From Actinomycetota bacterium (GTDB taxonomy: Bacteria; Actinomycetota; Acidimicrobiia; Acidimicrobiales; BP-101): a stretch of 8,037 bases of DNA. This document shows positions 5,802-8,037 of the stretch, one piece after another. The notes beneath the pieces were generated by a model. It worked only from the letters and a program-made list of their open reading frames with translations, did not search any database and was not told the DNA's origin. The translations under genes and the position numbers were made by a program. Every line of letters begins with the position of its first letter. The stretch's first letter is position 1. The stretch spans positions 1-8,037 of the forward strand of contig JAUTXA010000240.1 in assembly GCA_030838265.1 (NCBI GenBank), given 5' to 3'.

Positions 5802-6940
5802 AGCTCGACGTCGACGCCGACGAGCTGGCCGCGTGCGTCTCGTGCGGGCTGTGCCTTCCGCATTGCCCGACCTACCGGGTCACGGGCGACGAGTCGGCCT
5901 CACCTCGTGGTCGCATCGCCGCCATGCGCGCCATCGAGGCTGACGACCGGCCCCTCGAGGGTGCGTTCACCGAGTTCATGGACCTCTGCGTCCAGTGCCG
6001 CGGATGTGAGACGGCGTGCCCGTCGTCGGTGCCCTTCGGCCGGCTCATGGAAGGCAGCCGCCACACCCTCACCGAGTCGACGCGCTACCAGCCCTGGCTG
6101 ACGCGCGCCGCCTACCGGTCGCTGCGCCACCACCGCCTGTTGCTGCTGGGGTCGTCCCTGCTGGCCCTGGCCCAGCGGGCCCGTCTCGTCCCGAGGCGAT
6201 TCGGCCTGCCGGCGCTTCCGGTGCGACGGACCCCTTTGAAGGCCAGCGGCGACGACGTCTGGCTCTTCACCGGCTGTGTGATGGACGCCTGGCTTCGACC
6301 CACCCACGCCAACACCCTGCGCGTCATCGAAGCGACCGGCGCCGGCGTGGCCCTTCCCGACGATCCCGGTTGCTGCGGCGCCCTCCAAGCCCATGCCGGA
6401 CTCATGCACCAGGCTCGCGACCTGGCCGAGCGGACCATGCGGGCCTTTCCCGGGGAGGCACCCATTCTCGTGAACTCGGCTGGCTGCGGGGCCCAGCTCA
6501 AGGACTACGGCCACTTGCTCGACACGCCGGAGGCCACCGCGTTCGGCGCCCGAGTCCTCGACGTCCATGAGTGGCTGGCGCCCCGGATTGCGACGGTGCC
6601 CGCGCCGCGCGGCAACCACCGGCGCGTCGCCCTGCAGGACCCGTGCCATCTGCGCCACGTGCAGCGCGCCCACCTTCCCGTCCGCACCGTGCTCGCTCCC
6701 TTCGTCGACGTGATCGAGCTCGACGACGAGGGCCTGTGCTGCGGCGCGGGCGGCGCCTACAGTGCCCAGCATCCCGAGATGGCTACCGCCATCAGGGATC
6801 GCAAGGTGGCGGCGATCGCCCGCACCGGGGCCAAGGTTGTGGCCAGCGCCAACCCCGGGTGCGCCCTCTGGTTGCGGGATGCCGGGCTCGATGTTCGCCA
6901 TCCCCTCGATCTGGTTGCGGAGGCGATGGATGGCCGGTGA
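5798..6940 (+). CDS. glcF: Glycolate oxidase iron-sulfur subunit GlcF
   Basis: Iron-sulfur subunit that takes electrons from the GlcD/GlcE flavins and passes them on towards the membrane chain. It has 380 residues against about 407 in E. coli. The N-terminus carries two [4Fe-4S] motifs: C13, C16, C19, C23P and C64, C67, C70, C74P. Two cysteine-rich (CCG) domains follow: C160, C192-C193-G, C230 and then C283, C314-C315-G, C355, in the heterodisulfide-reductase-like pattern. The region 111-135 (HHRLLLLGSSLLALAQRARL) is hydrophobic but short and flanked by arginines, more likely a helix at the membrane face than a true transmembrane span. Start is GTG 5798, overlapping the glcE stop as GTGA; the frame is open much further upstream but that part is only a shadow of glcE. 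Its last 11 nt overlap the next small gene. Confidence 0.95.
   Translation: MKLDVDADELAACVSCGLCLPHCPTYRVTGDESASPRGRIAAMRAIEADDRPLEGAFTEFMDLCVQCRGCETACPSSVPFGRLMEGSRHTLTESTRYQPWLTRAAYRSLRHHRLLLLGSSLLALAQRARLVPRRFGLPALPVRRTPLKASGDDVWLFTGCVMDAWLRPTHANTLRVIEATGAGVALPDDPGCCGALQAHAGLMHQARDLAERTMRAFPGEAPILVNSAGCGAQLKDYGHLLDTPEATAFGARVLDVHEWLAPRIATVPAPRGNHRRVALQDPCHLRHVQRAHLPVRTVLAPFVDVIELDDEGLCCGAGGAYSAQHPEMATAIRDRKVAAIARTGAKVVASANPGCALWLRDAGLDVRHPLDLVAEAMDGR
6919..6923 (+). promoter_or_regulatory. Shine-Dalgarno sequence of the small gene, inside glcF
   Basis: GGAGG lies 6 nt before the ATG at 6930 and inside the glcF coding region. It is the clearest ribosome binding site in the window. It decides the start of the 66-residue gene against longer frames that open upstream within glcF. 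Confidence 0.65.
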
Positions 6941-7130
6941 GTTCGAAGACGTGCGGCGCAAGCTGGAAGCCATATCCGAAGAGCTGGGGGACCTCGCCAT
7001 CGAGCGTCTGAAGGAGTCGATCGATGCCGGTGGCACCGAGCTTCCCGTCGACGAGCGCCGCCTGAACCGGGCCCGCCGGGCCGTCGAGAAGGCCATCTCC
7101 GTCCTGCGGGAAGGGGACGACGCGGTCTGA
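6930..7130 (+). CDS. Small charged helical protein of unknown function, in the glc operon
   Basis: I do not recognise this 66-residue protein as a named family. It is highly charged and should be mostly alpha-helical. An N-terminal amphipathic helix runs from about 4 to 31 (FEDVRRKLEAISEEL, then DLAIERLKESID), a short break DAGGTELP at 31-38, and a second basic helix at 40-61 (DERRLNRARRAVEKAISVL). There is no cysteine, signal peptide or membrane segment. A helical hairpin or coiled-coil dimer is plausible. The ATG has a perfect GGAGG at good spacing and overlaps the end of glcF by 11 nt, so it is almost certainly a real gene expressed with glcDEF. Being last in that operon hints at an accessory role for the complex, but it may simply be a passenger. 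Codon use resembles its neighbours. Confidence 0.75.
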   Translation: MAGEFEDVRRKLEAISEELGDLAIERLKESIDAGGTELPVDERRLNRARRAVEKAISVLREGDDAV

Positions 7131-7180
7131 TCCCCGCAAATACCGTCGTAGCCCGAACGGCGGTCTGCGATAGTCCCTGG
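7131..7180 (+). promoter_or_regulatory. Intergenic gap with weak stem-loop and leaderless-type -10 for the ABC operon
   Basis: The gap holds an imperfect stem, ACCGTCG (7142-7148) with CGGCGGT (7158-7164) around a 9-nt loop, one pair being G-U. No T-run follows, so it is at best a weak terminator. GATAGT (7169-7174) then sits 6 nt before the GTG at 7181, the spacing of a leaderless -10 element, although its first base departs from TANNNT. No -35 box is clear. Confidence 0.4.
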
Positions 7181-7933
7181 GTGGCGACGGTTCTGCATGG
7201 GCGCGATCTGACGAAGTCCTTTCGGGACGTGCGCGCCGTCGATGGCATCGACCTCGATGTCGGCGCGGGCGAGCGGGTGGCGCTGCTCGGCCCGAACGGG
7301 GCGGGGAAGACGACCACCCTGCTCATGCTGCTGGGGGTCATCACCCCCGACGAGGGCCACATCGAGATCGCCGGCCATCGCCTCCCGGGCGGCCGGTCGA
7401 AGGCCATGGCGCATGTCGGCTTCGCCGCTGGCTACCTACCTCTGGCCGAGCGGATGCGGGTGCGAGAGTTCCTCCGCATGTACGGCGAGCTGTACGGCAT
7501 CGCCGACACCCGGACAGCCATCGCCGAGGGCCTCGAGCGCTTCCGCATCGGGCACCTGGCCAATGCCATGGGCACCGAGCTCAGCTCGGGCCAGCGCACG
7601 CTCGTCGGCATCGTGAAGGCGACCCTGCACCGTCCAGAGCTGCTCGTCCTTGACGAACCCACGGCGTCGCTCGACCCCGACGTCGCCTTCCGCGTCCGCA
7701 GCGCCCTGATCGAGCTGTCCCGAGACGACGGGACGGCCCTGCTGATCACCAGCCACAACATGGTCGAAGTCGAGCGGGTCACCGAGCGCGTGGTCTTCCT
7801 GTCGAAGGGGAAGATCGTGGCCGACGGCACCGCCGAGCAGATCGCCGCCCACTACGGGCAGGGCGATCTCGAAGAGGTGTTCCTCCACTTGGCGGGCACC
7901 AACACCGAGCAGCAGACGGACCGGCCGCTGTGA
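7181..7933 (+). CDS. ABC transporter ATP-binding protein (ABC-2 exporter type)
   Basis: Cytoplasmic ATPase of 250 residues that powers an ABC-2 type exporter together with the permease beginning at 7930. The Walker A motif GPNGAGKT is at 37-44 (K43), the signature is LSSGQ at 134-138 (a Ser for the usual first Gly), Walker B LLVLDE is at 154-159 with catalytic E159, the D-loop SLD at 163-165 and the H-loop H192 in TSHN. The Q-loop glutamine is absent: the expected site after HVGFAA is G84 and there is no Gln between residues 62 and 137. The start is GTG 7181, just before the first conserved strand, with a GATAGT hexamer 6 nt upstream and no Shine-Dalgarno sequence. The C-terminal DLEEVFLHLAG (229-239) is common in exporters of drugs, lipids or polymers. 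The cargo cannot be named. Confidence 0.95.
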   Translation: MATVLHGRDLTKSFRDVRAVDGIDLDVGAGERVALLGPNGAGKTTTLLMLLGVITPDEGHIEIAGHRLPGGRSKAMAHVGFAAGYLPLAERMRVREFLRMYGELYGIADTRTAIAEGLERFRIGHLANAMGTELSSGQRTLVGIVKATLHRPELLVLDEPTASLDPDVAFRVRSALIELSRDDGTALLITSHNMVEVERVTERVVFLSKGKIVADGTAEQIAAHYGQGDLEEVFLHLAGTNTEQQTDRPL

Positions 7934-8037
7934 GCGCCCCGAACCCGACCTGGCTGCGCATCCGGGCCATTGCCCGACGTCACTACTACGTCATGTTGCG
8001 CAGCCCCCACCGCCTCTTCGACGTGACGGTGTGGCCG
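7930..8037 (+). CDS. ABC-2 type transporter permease, N-terminal fragment (runs off window)
   Basis: Only the first 36 codons are present. They begin at GTG 7930, which overlaps the ATPase stop as GTGA. The visible part, with RIRAIARRHYYVM and then RSPHRLFDVTVWP, is the basic amphipathic N-terminus that precedes the first membrane helix in ABC-2 permeases; no membrane span is reached before the window ends. Position and overlap with the ATPase gene support the call more than the short sequence does. It should form the membrane channel of the exporter. I infer translational coupling to the ATPase. Confidence 0.75.
   Translation, partial: MSAPNPTWLRIRAIARRHYYVMLRSPHRLFDVTVWP

Noticed and set aside
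5908..6203. Transmembrane anchor in GlcF around residues 111-135
   Set aside because: The hydrophobic run is short and bounded by several arginines; related GlcF proteins are peripheral, so a membrane-spanning helix is not supported.
7142..7164. Rho-independent terminator after the glc operon
   Set aside because: The 7-bp stem contains a G-U pair and has a 9-nt loop and no following T-run, so it does not qualify as an intrinsic terminator.
5900..7414. 504-codon open frame on the minus strand opposite glcF, the small gene and the ABC ATPase
   Set aside because: It spans three well-supported plus-strand genes and an intergenic gap and has no domain signature; GC bias explains the lack of stops.
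1..8037. Mobile element, CRISPR array, toxin-antitoxin pair, defence island or tRNA
   Set aside because: I saw no transposase or integrase motifs, no spaced repeat arrays, no terminal inverted repeats, no tRNA cloverleaf and no change in base composition between genes.

Overview
The window is GC-rich coding DNA from what looks like an actinobacterium, possibly an uncultured Acidimicrobiia-like lineage. The lineage is an inference. It rests on the very high GC content, frequent GTG starts, near-exclusive TGA stops, densely overlapping genes, a luciferase-like flavin oxidoreductase, a DUF1990 protein, and several start codons lying 6-7 nt after a TANNNT-type -10 hexamer, as in actinobacterial leaderless mRNAs. 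I see no rRNA, tRNA, CRISPR array, insertion sequence or phage gene.

Layout. (1) Positions 1-1184, minus strand: an M20 metallopeptidase (dipeptidase type), cut by the window's left edge. (2) A 67-bp divergent promoter region, then a classical NADP-type SDR oxidoreductase on the plus strand (1252-2046). (3) A two-gene minus-strand operon reading 3432 to 2036: a DUF1990 (UPF0548) protein, then a luciferase-like oxidoreductase joined to it by an ATGA overlap. The 3' end of the latter overlaps the SDR gene tail-to-tail by 11 bp. (4) A second divergent promoter region (3433-3499), then a plus-strand operon 3500-7130: glycolate oxidase subunits GlcD, GlcE and GlcF plus a 66-residue charged helical protein of unknown function. 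(5) A 50-bp gap, then the ATPase of an ABC-2 type exporter (7181-7933) overlapping by GTGA the start of its permease, which runs off the right edge.

How the genes work together. GlcD and GlcE are both FAD-binding (PCMH-type) proteins and GlcF is the iron-sulfur/CCG subunit. Together they should oxidise glycolate (or a similar 2-hydroxyacid) to glyoxylate and pass electrons to the membrane chain. Every junction in that operon is an overlap or a start/stop coupling, so the subunits are probably translated together. The small protein has its own good Shine-Dalgarno sequence inside the end of glcF. The ABC pair is probably a separate transcription unit.

Most of the window is ordinary core or accessory metabolism. 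I did not find a convincing new defence, mobile or RNA-based system. The points worth a second look are two tiny candidate relay ORFs in the glc operon (one a possible leaderless leader peptide before glcD, the other a four-codon ORF bridging glcD and glcE), the recurrent leaderless-type promoters, the shortened GlcE, the missing Q-loop glutamine in the ABC ATPase, and the unknown 66-residue protein.
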